A stretch of 64,000 nucleotides of DNA from Oxyruncus cristatus (Eukaryota; Chordata; Aves; Passeriformes; Cotingidae), in contig VXAY01002371.1 of assembly GCA_013399855.1 (NCBI GenBank), positions 510,321-574,320 of the forward strand, given 5' to 3'. Positions 14,149-26,322 of this stretch are shown piece after piece. The notes beneath the pieces are model-generated. The model saw nothing but the letters and a program-made list of their open reading frames with translations, was not told the origin of the DNA and did no database searches. Position 1 is the first letter of the stretch, and every line of letters starts with the position of its first letter. The translations under genes and the position numbers were made by a program.

Positions 14149-14208
14149 CATATATATATGTGTGTGTATATATACATATATACACACACGTGTGTGTGTG
14201 TGTGTGTG
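14149..14208. repeat. 60-bp alternating pyrimidine-purine tract (TA/TG/CA), near-palindromic
   Basis: Every base from 14149 to 14208 alternates pyrimidine and purine. The order is (TA)n, (TG)n, (TA)n, CATATATA, (CA)n, then CG followed by (TG)n. The part 14161-14190 is close to a perfect palindrome. This is a compound dinucleotide microsatellite. Alternating tracts of this kind can adopt Z-DNA or cruciform structures, but that is a property of the class and nothing here shows a function. Confidence 0.85.
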
Positions 14209-15715
14209 AAGGCTGGGGATAATACTGCTGTAACTCATTATGTTAACTTTGTAGATATTTGTATCTTATATTTTTTCCTGAAATGTTTACTGTCAAAGCT
14301 GGGCTCAATGTTTTAAGATTGACCTAATTAATTATATCCAAAATAATAATAATAATGATAACACTTGAAAGTTAAAGATACTGATTTTATTTTTCCTAGC
14401 AGAAAAATGTTTTAGAAAGAAGAATTTTCAAGTTTTAAGCATCTCTTATAAATTTTTTTGATACTTTGTGTTCTGATTTCATGAAACATACTCTATGCTC
14501 TTTTATAGAAATGTTTCTGGGGTCAAACTGAAGAGAGAGATTATTTCTGAGAGAAAAAGCACATGAGAAAGTTTGCTAAAATTGTAGCTTACTGTGTTTT
14601 GATACTATTTTTTCTTACATAAATGGATGACTGGCAGAGGGAGGGGCTTTCTGTTTCTGCTTCCTTCAATTTTGGATCTGTATCTTTTTATCACATATTA
14701 ATTTCAGAAAAATTGGGGGCGGGGTTGAACAATATTTTACCTGCACTTACTCTGCCCTGTTGGTACAGGAGAATAATTTTTGATCCCACTTGAAAATTAT
14801 AAGACCCTCTTAATCAGCTCTATTTTACTCTATATCCTCCAACTCAGGAAAGAGAGTTTTCTGTTAGGTCTGCCATTTCTCCTGTTTGTTTTGTGCCTTA
14901 AATCTTTGGTTGTGGCTAAAATATACTAGCATGCCAGGGTTCCTTGCTTTCAAAAATGTTGGTGTCAACTCTTAAAACTACTGATGAAGAGAAATTAAGA
15001 AAACTCATTAAGTTTTCAGAAATGCTATTTTACCTACTGGGAAAGTTGCAGTGTTTCACATGATGTAAGTGATAAATGCAATCCCAGGCAACCTACAGGT
15101 TAACGATGACCTTTGATTGACTATGGAAGCACATAAAGTCTAAATAACTGACTCCATACAAAGACAACTTGTAGTCCACTGTAGTTAGTAGTAACTGAGG
15201 GCCATTATAGTCTGCTGGATATTTGGAGGCTTGTATAAAATGAGGTGGCTCTTTCAGGCTAAAGAAAGCTTGGGCTGAAAGATACCTATAACTCTATAGA
15301 TTCTTTTATTAGGGAAGGCACAACTCAGCCAGAATTAATGTAAATTGTCTTTGTGTGAAGATCATAAAGAAGGACATTTGTTGATCAAACCAAATATTCA
15401 GGGTGGTGTTTTTTTTTTACTTTTCTTTCAGATAAGGAATACAAGAGGGGAATTTATACAGGTGTGAGTTCCAGAAAAATACTTTAAAAAGTAGATATAG
15501 ACCTCTTAGTTGATGAGCATTCATTATTAAAGGAGAGAAGGGCCTTTCATATTGCATTATCTAGTTATTGACACAATTATGCATTTAAGTTTCTGAGTGT
15601 CAGGAAAATCCCTAGTATATTTTAATTTTAGAAGGAAGTTTTAAGTGTCAGTGCAGACCAAATAAAGAACTAGTGATAATACAAGACCTCTAATCCTTTC
15701 TCTGTACACACATGG
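14209..15715. other. Unique AT-rich non-coding stretch
   Basis: No gene or transposon was recognised. There is a small AAT/AATG repeat (about 14341-14360) and short T runs. Open frames are short in all phases. Confidence 0.5.
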
Positions 15716-15756
15716 ACATATATATATATATATATACATATATATATACATATATA
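15716..15756. repeat. (TA)n microsatellite with CA interruptions
   Basis: About 41 bp of alternating TA with two CATATA interruptions (around 15736 and 15750). It is likely length-polymorphic. A minus-strand open frame that crosses it encodes only an artefactual tyrosine/isoleucine/valine repeat and is not a gene. Confidence 0.85.
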
Positions 15757-18228
15757 ATGTTCTTTCTGTGTTCTCTTACGCATTTTTTGCTAAGGAATGG
15801 ACAGGTTTCTGCTTTCTGATGATCGCACACAGTGGTATAACTGGGCTCTGGGGACTTCCTTAGATTGCTTTTTCTCTTCTGTCTCTTGTGTGAACCTGAA
15901 CTAAGACAACTGTCTTTCTTTGCATGAGAGAAGAAAAAAATGTTCATTATTTCCATATATCAGTGTTTTCATTTTTACAGTCTTGGGAGGTGTCAGAATT
16001 TTGACGAGTAGTTTCTTTTTCTGAAGCATTTAGGAATTAAACAAAGACAAGGAAAATATTGTCAGAATTTTTGAAAAGACATATGGTAGAAGCACTGCTT
16101 ACCTTTCCTGAGGATCCTTCAGCACTCAAACAATGAAAATCTGAAAACACAAAAACCAGTCATCTCACTATGTAATTCAATATAAAATTTTACAGAGAAA
16201 TTTCCAAATACTTTGAACAATCTAAACTTTTGGTACAAATACTAACAAACTATTTCCCATTAAAAGAAATTGGGTTTCAGTGTGTACTTGTATACATTTT
16301 ACTTAACTTCGTTATCCTTTTGGTTTTTAACTCTTTGCTGTAGGCAGTATCTCTTCCTATGCAGAAGAGAGAACATGTTCTCTTAAGTCATTCAGGTTAC
16401 TGAAAGTGTTTGGAAATAACAGCAAAAAGTCTTTTTGAGTTCATTTAAAATATGACATACCAAAACAAACTCACTCAATTTGATATTTGTTTTGACAAAT
16501 CTGTGTACATTAAGTGTAGTCATTTGAAGCTATACTTAACTAATGAATTAAACAAGTTTTTGGTCCCACTTTGCATTCTTAGTGTCTGGTTTTGTACTGT
16601 GGGTACTTCAATGAACCAGGCAGATTGCTGGAATAAGAGAGGTGTCAGGTGTATCAATACACAGTTCGGTGGGGATTGATAAGGGGGTAAATGAGGGGTT
16701 TGAGATGGCTTAGTACTAGGTCAAAAACATCTCAACCATGTAAGTGGTGAACAATCTGTTCCTGTTCCAGTTTGTTTAAAAGCTCTGAAAGAATATCTTT
16801 GTCCAAAGAAGATTACGAATGGATTGGGTCCTTTCTGCTTGCTTGCACTGCTTGGTATTCAGGCAAACTTTAAGGTGGAATGAGGCCTCTGAACTGCTAC
16901 AGCATAAACACCTGCATGGACTTGGGTTAGATGGAAGGATGCACAAGTGCATCTTCATGCTTGATCCACTTCAAATTGCTTCTTTATGATGAGGCATCGA
17001 TGAATACAGCATCATGGTATGAGAAGCCTGTGTAAATAACTGAACACCAACTCAGAAAACGTGTGTTATAAGCCTTAATATAAAACAGAGCAAAGCCTCT
17101 GTGGTCAGTAGAAACAAAAACAGCAGTATAGAGGAAGGCACCACAGGATGAGCTGCCTATTGAAAAGAACTGAAAGCTGTGTTTTGTAGTGGATATTTTC
17201 TGGATTCTCTCTCAACCTTTACAAATAGATCACAGCTGGAGTAGTTGCAGAACTTCACATCTTTGGGGCATGCTCAGCACTGGCTTTTAGTATAGATTCA
17301 TTTTTCCTCTTGCTGTCTCAAAAGGAATTGAAGTTTAGGTCAAAAAGAACATCTGACTGAAAGTACCCAAGTCAAGATAGCAGGACAATTGAGAAAGGAA
17401 GAAAAGGGGGAGGATAATAGCAGGACTCAGCAGTCTCCGAAGCATGGTAACCTTCGTTGTTGAGCCTGACCTCTTTGCCTTTCAACTCCCCGTGTCATAG
17501 TTATATTTTGGGAACAAAATAACTGGAAAAAAAAAAAAGGAGGGGAAAAAAGAAGAAAAAGCAGACACCTAAGGATACTATAATAGCTCTTTGAAATGAG
17601 ATATTGATATTGCAATCTGAATGCTATTTAAACATTGTTTTAAAATGCTAATTTTCCATTTTTTAATCTTTTTTCCTAACTGAGAAGAGATATACCTGGG
17701 GAAAACAACACTTGGTATGCAGTGATTTGAAAATCACTGTCTGTCCCTTGATGTCTTCATCTGACAACATCTATATGTTGCTAGGTTGCCATGACAACTA
17801 AGTACAGTTGTAATTGCAACCCTGGAAAGGTAGTTCTTTCACTCAAAATGTGGCATACATTTAACCTGTCTGAAGTTTCAACAAACCATCTTTTAATGAC
17901 AAGTATTTTGAAAGGCCTGAATGAGGTAGTTTCTTTAATGTCAATTTTTTTTATCATCTCGTGTAGCCTAACTGGAAAGTTATGTTGGCTTTTATTTAGT
18001 GGAGTCTGTATTTTTTTAACCTTTTTATGCCTTATTTAAGTTTCAAACTTCTATGTTCAACTGTGAATCTTGAATTAACATATGAAAGCAAAATACCCCA
18101 AAAGGTACTCATTTACTTGTACTGGCAGTTCTGAAAGCAGAAGATCTTGATACATTTTTTAAGCTTTTTATCTTTTGGGTTAAATTAAATTACTTTTGTT
18201 GTATGGCTGACTGTATTTCCTTAAATTG
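15757..18228. other. Unique AT-rich non-coding stretch
   Basis: No gene was recognised. Open frames (for example 16452-16679 + and 17791-18039 +) are chance-sized and have no recognisable domains. A homopurine tract lies at 17525-17561 and is listed separately. Confidence 0.5.
17525..17561 (+). repeat. 37-bp homopurine tract
   Basis: An uninterrupted purine run made of an A12 block, AGGAGGGG, then A/G-mixed AAAAAAGAAGAAAAAG. This is simple low-complexity sequence. Confidence 0.75.
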
Positions 18229-18345
18229 AAAAAACAAACAAACCAAACACACAAACCAGAAAAAAAACAAACAAACAAAAAACAAACAAAAGCCAACAAA
18301 ACCACAACCAAACAGCAATCACACCCATCAAACTCAAAAAAAAAC
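18229..18345. repeat. (CAAA)n / A-rich low-complexity tract
   Basis: About 115 bp dominated by CAAA, CAAAA and ACCA words on the + strand, with few other bases. It looks like a degenerate tetranucleotide repeat. It could be an old A-rich retroelement tail, but no element body is recognisable upstream. Confidence 0.75.
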
Positions 18346-18749
18346 TGTAAGTGTTTCTACTCAACAGGCCACATAAGCTTTATAGTGCCATAAAAGCAGT
18401 ACTAAGAATCAGCAAAACTGCAGTAATTCTAAGAAATTTCCACCTGATTTGTATGCCTGTGGAGGGAAAAAAAGTATCAGGGAACCATGTGTGCATAGCT
18501 GAGCCTTCTTATTCATCTACAATCCTGGATGCTGAGAACTGGCAACATTGGCTGCACTTTACCTTGTTAACAGTGTGACCTGTCTCTTCCATCCATGATG
18601 ATATACAGTCTCTCACCATCCATTTCCATGGCACAAGAAAAGTAATATGACAGTCAACTACACCACTTTGTAGTAAAGGAAAAAGTCATCTTCCTGGGAT
18701 GTTTTGGTTGTCATTTAGTGATAGAATACTGGGCTTTATACTTTCTGAA

Positions 18750-18798
18750 GATATAAACTAGCTTTAGTTTCAACCTAAACCATTCTATGATTCTATGT
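18750..18798 (+). mobile_element. CR1 LINE tail fragment, sense orientation
   Basis: Only the extreme 3' end remains. A degraded GATCTTT/AGGTTTCAACC-like segment is followed by the diagnostic CCATTCTATGATTCTATG double octamer at 18781-18798. CR1 ends in tandem copies of this 8-mer, so the strand and the 3' boundary are clear, while the 5' boundary is approximate. Confidence 0.8.
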
Positions 18799-19031
18799 TG
18801 TACAGAATATTCCTTGGGTTACTCTTGGTCAGCTAGCTCTACCACCTGTGCCCCCTCTCAACTTCTAGTGCACCCCCAGCCCACTCACTGGTGGGCTGGA
18901 GTGAGAGGCAGAAAAGGCCTTGACTCTGTGTAAGACCTGCTCAGCAATAATGAAATCAGTGTTTTTCCTAGCACAGCCCCATATAAGCTGCTATGAAAAA
19001 AATTAACTCTCCCTCAGCGTAAACCAACACA
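18799..19031 (+). mobile_element. Avian LTR-like interspersed repeat fragment
   Basis: This segment directly follows the CR1 tail. It carries words I associate with a repeat family common in bird genomes: a GTCAGCTAGCTCT segment, GTGCACCCCCAGCCCACTC (about 18870), TGGTGGGCTGGAGTGAGAGG (about 18892), CCTTGACTCTGTGTAAGACC (about 18920), and a closing AAAATTAACTCTCCCTCAGC ... CCAACACA end (about 19009-19031). Compared with the copies I recall, the middle (about 18950-18980) seems internally deleted. The assignment to an endogenous-retrovirus LTR rests on memory of the family, not on a search. It could instead be another non-autonomous element. Confidence 0.55.
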
Positions 19032-20807
19032 TCCTGGGGTTTGGGGTTTTTTTAATAACAGGTCTCCTTTTAAGTCTAGACATCTATGATAATTTCAGAA
19101 GGACAAGTCCTCTGCAATACCTATGGCATTATGCCAGCTGACTTGTTTCTTTAACTATTTTTTTGTGCTTGAAATTATTGAAATAATTTTTCTTTGGCTT
19201 TTTTTTTTTTCTCATTGCCCCTTAATGTAACAGAGGACAAAACCATGGTATTATTCAGCAAAGTAAAACTTGTATATTTTGAAACAAGTCACAGATGCAT
19301 CCCTTGAGATGTCCTCAAGCTTATTATAACCAAAGTACTGAACTAGGCTTTCAATATTCTAACACACAACACAGTAGTATAAGTTGCAGAGAAAGAATCA
19401 TGATTGTTTAATTTGAAATAATCCTTTTACCTCTGAGGCCTGTGCTTTGCATAGATATGCTGTATCATTTGAGTATTTTGTGTGATCTGGTAAACAGTGT
19501 TCTAATTGTTTTTGCAGAACGCTAGTTTAAAAAGCCAGGCACGCCTTCTACACAGGGTAGAAAACAGCCATTCTGTGATTAAAAGATGTAGAGCATCAAG
19601 CACATAACAACACCAACTGGTAAGGCAAGTGGAGTAGGAAGGGACAGCAATCCCCATAACTATGCATCTTACTCTGAATGTCAATATAGGGAGATATTCT
19701 AATGCCTCTGAATAAACAAACTAGGGTGTGCTGGTGTAATTCAGCTCCGAATTTGCTGCCTAGTATATATGAAATATACGAAGTGTTTTATGTTGAAAGT
19801 TAATTTTCTGAACTGGAAATTTACCTAGTAAATACCCCATTTACTTCCTTCCATAAACTTTAAATACTCACTTCAGTACACAGGAAGGTCAACAAGGATC
19901 TTATATTCTGGTTTCTGGTTTATGCTGTATTTGTTAGTTTTCCTTTTCTGAAAGCCATTGAGATATAAATTTGGCCCAGTATTCTTGCAGAAAAATAGGT
20001 TGTATATGTTTTGAAAGCTAGTTATGACTGTACCTTGGTTTTCTTAGTCCAGTTGCTACTGTTTCCTGGCAGAGTCACTCTGTTGTGTTTTCAAAGTTTA
20101 GAAATTCTCTCAATCCTGTAGTAATTCCACACCATTAGTTTGTTGGGTTCGATCTTCACTTACTGCACAGTTGTGCTCTGAATTTTCTCCTGGCATATGA
20201 AGAGACAGAATTCTCCTTCTCTTTGCTTCTCTTTCCTTCTTCTTGCATGCTTGCTGAGTACAGTTTCTTGCCTTCCCTTAATGAGAACTGTTCTTTCTGA
20301 TTAACCTTGAAATTATTTACATGCTCTTGTACTCTGCCCCCTGAATTCTCTGTATTGACAGTTCATCTGTCCAGAGTTGAATGGTAGGGTATAACTTATA
20401 GATATGTTTATGTTGCACAGGAAATACAAAAGTAGGAATCCCTTTAATGTGCTTTTGCAGTTGCCTCAAGGTCCTTCAAAATCCTGTTTTAAACGCTCTT
20501 TCTTTACGCCTTTGTTTGATTCTGTACTTAAACAGGACTTCCACCTGCTAAGAAAGCAAATTCACTTTCTATATTCTGCCTATGCTCCTTAGGGGCTTGG
20601 TTCATCTCTTGTTATTGTGACTTCATCGACCACTTCAGCATTCCTTTGCGCAAAGTTGGTTCCTTTAGACGAACTTGGTGCCCACTGAGGCAGCTTGCTT
20701 AGCCTGCCCGCCCTCAGGTCAGCACAGCAATGCAGCAGTGTTGAGAGATAACCACTTCACCTAAGCCTGCTTCCCACAGAGATGTGTTACATTTCCCTTT
20801 CCCACAG
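19032..20807. other. Unique non-coding stretch
   Basis: No gene or transposon was recognised. There are short T runs (19201-19211) and only short open frames. The GC content rises slightly toward 20690-20850, just before the candidate exon at 20808. Confidence 0.45.
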
Positions 20808-20864
20808 GCACACAGTCCTCCTTAAAGCAAATACATGTCTGCATCCTGATGGTCCCAAGAATTT
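20808..20864 (+). CDS. Candidate 57-bp internal exon (unidentified gene)
   Basis: This is a splice-bounded open segment, not a recognised gene. A good acceptor precedes it: a pyrimidine-rich ACATTTCCCTTTCCCACAG ending at 20807. A consensus donor GTAAGT follows at 20865-20870. Two of three frames are open. In the frame starting at 20809 the residues begin HTVLLKANTCLHPDGPKN. That frame ends in phase 2, which is compatible with the open segment beginning at 21221. The weak points are that 57 bp is short, good-looking splice sites are common by chance, and no homologue is recognised. Treat it as a hypothesis. Confidence 0.15.
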
Positions 20865-21220
20865 GTAAGTTATATATGGACTGCCTGTATCATCTTATTT
20901 CTTCTTTGTCAAGGAAACTTCATTAGGAGAGAGATGAGCTAGTCCTCTGGGTGTCCTTCTGATCTTTTGGCATCTCAGTCACAACACACCTTATAATCCT
21001 TATTAATTGAGACTTCAGCATTCGCTCAGTGTATGGCCCCCTACCATGAAATTGTTTTAGGTCAGTTTTCTTCTCCCTTGTGTAAATCTCCTTTCTCGTT
21101 ACGTGTGGGAAAGCTGTACAGAAAGAAGCACTCATAGCTCCCACTTCTCCTTCAGTTCATTCATCTATGAAATCTGTGTTTCACACGTGAATATTAAAGG
21201 AGAGGATTTACATGATGTAG

Positions 21221-21409
21221 GTGTGAATTAACCTGTAATGCTTTTGCAAATCTCTACATCTTTGTGATCATTGAGGCAAATGGGTGGCTGCGGTGTCTCT
21301 ATGAAACAGAAGCCTCTTATGTGCAGTTTTATCATTACTGTAGAGCCTTCTTGGAGAAGTTTGGAGTCCAGAGCATATTTGTCTGCCCATCAGGTGGGAC
21401 TTGTAATGA
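21221..21409 (+). CDS. Candidate internal exon (unidentified gene)
   Basis: One frame is open from 21216 to 21410 without an in-frame ATG near the start. It contains protein-like sequence with mixed aromatic, charged and cysteine residues, such as EANGWLRCLYETEASYVQFY and HYCRAFLEKFGVQSIFV. It ends at a strong donor, GAGTAAGT, with the exon boundary after 21409. Two acceptors are possible: AG at 21219-21220, which has a poor pyrimidine tract but is in phase with the candidate exon at 20808, and AG at 21274-21275, which would give a 134-bp exon in phase 0. I do not recognise the protein. A second frame is also open over 21276-21409, which weakens the case. It may equally be a conserved non-coding element or chance. 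Confidence 0.2.
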
Positions 21410-23553
21410 GTAAGTCTTTTGTATTGCCCATTCAGCATGCATAAAGAAGTTGTTTCTCACATAGAAATGTGATATAGAGATAATGCCTTGCATACTCTGT
21501 TATAGTTCTGGTCTTTAACATGCATACTGCGATTAATACAGTCCTCACAGCCTTTGGTTATAAATGTGGAAACAACAGCTAATCTGTAAGAATCAGATTT
21601 TTCAAAATGTATGATCCATGCCTATAAATCCGAGAACCCATTTTGGCAATGAAATATGTGTTTGAAGGGAAAACAGTATTTAAATCAGAAGGTCACACAA
21701 CATTTTCCTGAAATTATAATTCAATAAAGAAATTGATGCTAATTAGCGTTTAAATCTCTCATTTTGTCAGCTCTGTGTGGTGCCTTGTTTGAAGGGAAAT
21801 GTTTTTCGACAGAACTTCCTAATGCAAAATTTGTTTTCCTTAGTCCTTTGATGTTTTTGTTAAAGGGAAAGACATAAAAAAAAAGCTTTTTTTTTTTTTT
21901 AGCAATAGTAGTAAAGGAGGGGAATTGATTTGATAATCGTATATGCAAAGCCCCAATGGATTTATTAAGAGCTCTGACCTCTCTTCATCAAGAATGGAGA
22001 AAAAATGATTTTTTTTTTTTTTTTGGTATTATAGTTACACCCAGAGGCTCCTTCCAAAATCAGCTTTATGATATTTGACATTATAAGTGTCACAAAGAGG
22101 CCAGACAACGATTAAAGAAAACTGATGTTCTAGTAAGCTGTCCTGTCTGGATTGGTTTGAGAAACTGAATGCAGCAATGGCAGCATCAGCTTGAGGCGAG
22201 CTGAAGGAGGAGAAAATGGTGATAGTAAAGGCCTACTACAGGCACACTGATACTCCACCAAATTGTACTTCTTCTGCACTACGTGCTCCTAATGCAGTGT
22301 AGTATAAAAACATGTGCTCTAAATGCTTTAAATGCTGTGACAGTACGGGGCATTGTAATCTGCTGTTCATCTTGCACCTGGCAGATGCATAAAACAAAAT
22401 ATTCCAAGTGTAAGTGAAACAGAAATAATAAATTATGTACTATTAAAATAATAACGGGAGGGTGTGTTTTTTGGAGAATGTATGTGTGCATGTAGACATT
22501 GTATGAGTCATAAATAAACCAAGATTATATAATATCATACACAAAAGCAGTGTTAAAGTAGCCTTGTGAAGGTCATCACATTTAGCTTTCAGGAACTAGA
22601 TGTTGTGGTGAAGGCTTTCTTCCTGGTCTCTCTTTAAATCTTCTTTTCCCCTCTCCTGTTCATTCTTTGTGCACAGTCCCTATACCTGCTTTATTGCATG
22701 TCATTCAATTCCTGTTCAAATAGACAAATTTACGTCCTTGTGAGTATTCTAAGTTATCATTACACAATCCAAACATTTAAATGTTAATAAACCTGTCACC
22801 AATACTATTGTGAAATTGTATTGATATCATTATCCTCATTTAAAAATAGTTTTATCACAAAATGCACAAAAAACGCTGGATTATGAGTAGTAGGAAGTCT
22901 AGAACTGAGGCAAATGATTTACGGTTAAAATAGCAATTTATTTGCCTGATCCAAGATGTCTGGGATCATGCTTCTGTGGGTATTGTCCGGTTCAAAATAT
23001 AGCTCCTGCAGGGATCCACAGCTAAGAAGTTTGGACCTACATCACTTCTACAAATTGGAACCAGACTCTTCAGCTACGAACCTCAACAATGTCAGGCACA
23101 AACGTTTAACCAACTATGAAAGTTAACATTCTGATTTGTCCAGTATTCTGTCTTCACACACAGTGAATATGCAATTAAATTCACCATGGCAACATCCTTA
23201 AGACGTGACTCTTATTTTTTTCTGCAATATCTCTCCAGCTTTCATAGGGCCAGCCAAACGTGAAACAAATGTCACAACAAAATCATGGGTGTTAGTAATC
23301 TTTAGGGATCCCCAAGGGGAAGTAAATGATATCCAACTGCATTTCACATACATAGTCAAGTAAAACAGTATCTGGTCAATTTTAAAGATATATTACACAG
23401 CTAGCAGCCAATGTGACACATCATTTTATTATCTGCCTTATGTCACTGTCAGGAATGAAAACTGTAGGACTGCCCACAAATGATGACTGAGTTAACAGAG
23501 CACTCAACAGTAATGGAAACTTATTTTTCTTTAGATCAGATAGAAGAACTGAA
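21410..23553. other. Unique AT-rich non-coding stretch
   Basis: No gene was recognised. Poly-T runs are at about 21888-21900 and 22011-22024. The open frames are short and unremarkable. Confidence 0.45.
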
Positions 23554-23574
23554 GGGGTGGTGGGGGTGGGTGGG
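23554..23574 (+). other. G-quadruplex motif
   Basis: Four G runs (GGGG at 23554, GGGGG at 23562, GGG at 23568, GGG at 23572) are separated by loops of 4, 1 and 1 bases. This satisfies the usual intramolecular G-quadruplex pattern. A G/T-rich low-complexity stretch continues to about 23650. No promoter or gene is recognised next to it. Confidence 0.7.
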
Positions 23575-23651
23575 TCTTGGTTTTGGGTTGGAGGGTTTTT
23601 TGTTTTGGGCTCTTTTTTTATGGTGTTTTGGGTTCTTTGGTTTTTTTTCTT
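23575..23651. repeat. G/T-rich low-complexity tract
   Basis: A run of TTTTGGG, GGTTTTTT and TTTTGGGTTC words. The open frames crossing it (23480-23722 + and 23421-23666 -) owe their length to biased composition and are not genes. Confidence 0.7.
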
Positions 23652-26300
23652 TTCTTCTTGAAACACAGTACAGAAGACAGTTATTTAGTCTTAAAATCAA
23701 AATAACCTGTATCTTGTTTTAATTTGTCTATATTGAGCATATTGTTTTCTATTTTAAAGAGAAATGAAATTTTCATGGTGCGTACTGAAAGTTTTAAAGC
23801 TTTTTCTCTGAAATTAAATATAACAAGAACAGATAAAAGATACACCCAGACTTTATATAACTTTTATTTTAATATCATAATTTTCTCTCAAGACATCCTG
23901 ATGATTCTTGAGTAGGAATAAGAAATCAAAAGTTAGGATAAACCTAATGACCAGATTTGAAAAAAATAGAAATCTACATTTAAATAGATTCTTCTTCTCT
24001 ATGCATAGCACAGTATTAGTTAAAATGCAGGATACATCTGGAGACTACTTCAAATATGTTTGTATTAAAAGATGTTTCATTTCCAGTGATCTTAAATAAT
24101 AATCAATTGCATGAAGCTTTAAATTTCTAGATGGATTGGTTTATTTTGTTTGTATTATTAATGATGAATTGCAGTTGCATTAATGATGCATCTTCAGTCA
24201 ATAAACAGCTTCCAGCAAATATTTGAAAACACTATCAAATTTGTTGGTATTTTCCATGAATTAATTTGTATTCTATGACATCTGATTTTCTGCTCAGAAA
24301 TTTTCTCTCAAAATAGCAATTATTATAAAATGTGAACTTTGTGTGGAATATCTTTTACTAAGAAAGCTGATAATTATTGGTTTCCTTATGATATTAAAAT
24401 TTTTCCATTAACAGCCCTACTATTTGTTAACTTGACAATTTGAAATTTTCAGTCCTCCCTCACATTCTAAAGCAACTCTAAATGTAGTGTGATAGTGCTG
24501 GAGAGAATTGAGTGTAGAGAAACCATCTCACAGAGCTGTCTGCAAAAAAATAAAGTCTGGTATGTATTGCTACTCCCAGGTATTTTCTCTCCTTGGATTA
24601 GGTTATGTTCCATTCGAGTCTTTCTTCTTCCTTTGCTTGCTGTGTGCTGGAAAAATGTTAAAACATTCAGGCTATTTTAATAATCTTTTTAAGGACTGCT
24701 AATACTGTCGGTTAGCTGATCCACGGTGGAGCGTTATTAATCAAATGAGTCATTTCCCATGTTCTAGCAATAAGTACCACATTTAGAGATATTAATAGCA
24801 TCTTCAATTCGGGTAGGTGTTGCACTGTTATTTCAGTATATGAGTAGCTTGAAAAGGTCAAAAAGTCTCACTTCCTTGGGAAGAAATTATTTTTGTGATC
24901 TCCAGGCACACCTCTGCCAGCAGTGTGCTTTGGCAGCAGGTGCCAGGGGAGGCACAGAGTGTGCTCCCCTGTTGTTGGCTGGTTTCTTCTCTTGTGTCAT
25001 GCATTTGTGTCTTTCAGCCTATGACTTCTGCTTAGGTCAAGGGCAAGCTTTGACAAGGCTGTACCTTTCTAAAGGCTGGCTGTTCAGGCTTAAAGGAACT
25101 AATTGTAGTGTTAGTATGGTACGTCAAAACATTTGTACAGTCAATATTCATGGATTTTTTAATATAGCACTCGCTTTTAAAGTTTCCTCAAAGTAAGGAA
25201 GCCCAGAACATCACTGACTGTATTTGCAATAACCATCAACACCGCTTCCTATGGAGCTGTATGAGCACCCACTGTCTGCAGGAAATACTACGGTTGTTCA
25301 GCTCTTGCTCTACCCAATTCAAAAACATCATTATTGTCAGACAACGCATCACCATTACTATGACCTTTAGATGGCAAGGAATTTTCCTCTTGTCGTAGGG
25401 TAATATACTAAATAGAAAACGTTAGTAACGTCAACCTTACAATGAAAGGTTCTCTGTATGGTTTTGGGGTTTTTTTCTATTACGTAGAAAAAGACCTTCC
25501 CCTCGGAGGTCAGGTACTCCTCAGTAGCCGTTTGATAAAGAAACGTTTTGATTACTGCAAGACTTGTTTAGCTTAGTAGCACCGAAAATATCCATCCCTG
25601 AATTAGTGAGAAAACTGGATCTGCCAGAGCAGTTTAAACATTTAGGAAGTGTAGCCAGGCAGAAGAGAAATGCTTATTCTCAGATTTATCTTTTGCAACG
25701 TATAGATTTGTGTCCATAGTCAATTCCTTAGTATTTCATTTGCCTAAAAGCATAAAAATTTTAGGAATATGTTGCTTTCCTCTTTGATAATGTTGGAAAT
25801 GTAGGCTCAATGTTTTGAATCTCTCATTAATCAGGAGAGTAAGGAATTTTGCAGGAATGCCACCTGAATTTAGTTAATTGCATGTGGAGGATAAATCCAT
25901 ACTCTAAACACAACCCTCAAAGGCCTGAAGTTCGAAGGCACCCGTGCTGTGCCTACATAATTCAGACCAGTATCCTGTGTGGAATATGTGTGTTACTTTT
26001 AAAGCTAAAAACTCACGTATACTTCAAGCTAATATTGCTAGTGGCTGTGCAGGTAAAAAACAATTTAGATTTTGTATTACATCAGTATGCTTTGTTGTGA
26101 ATAAATAAAAATAGTTTTTCTACTTGTGAGCAAAACTAGTGAATTCTATGACTTTTCTTTTCTTAATCAGTTCATGTGAATTTAGATTCCATTAAAAATT
26201 TTGGGAGGCTCTTTTCTCATGTTCTTCATATAATTCTTGTACTGACAACGTGACCTGTGTTTCACCTCTTCATTGAAAATGTGGCTAACAAAATATATTT
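23652..26300. other. Unique AT-rich non-coding stretch
   Basis: No gene was recognised. A 118-codon open frame at 24840-25196 (+) begins inside a slightly GC-richer patch, has several cysteines and leucines and no recognisable domain, and is close to chance length. A TAAT-rich non-repetitive stretch near 24695-24830 is noted in the findings. Confidence 0.45.
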
Positions 26301-26322
26301 ATAGATAGATGGATAGATAGAT
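26301..26322. repeat. (GATA)n microsatellite
   Basis: About five ATAG/GATA units with one GGAT variant. A short tetranucleotide repeat. Confidence 0.75.

Noticed and set aside
23421..23722. Tryptophan/glycine/phenylalanine-rich (+) and lysine/proline/threonine-rich (-) frames
   Set aside because: Produced by a G/T-rich low-complexity tract.
24840..25196. 118-codon frame starting ATGAGTAGCTTG
   Set aside because: Length is near chance expectation, no domain or conserved motif is visible, and no promoter or splice support was seen.
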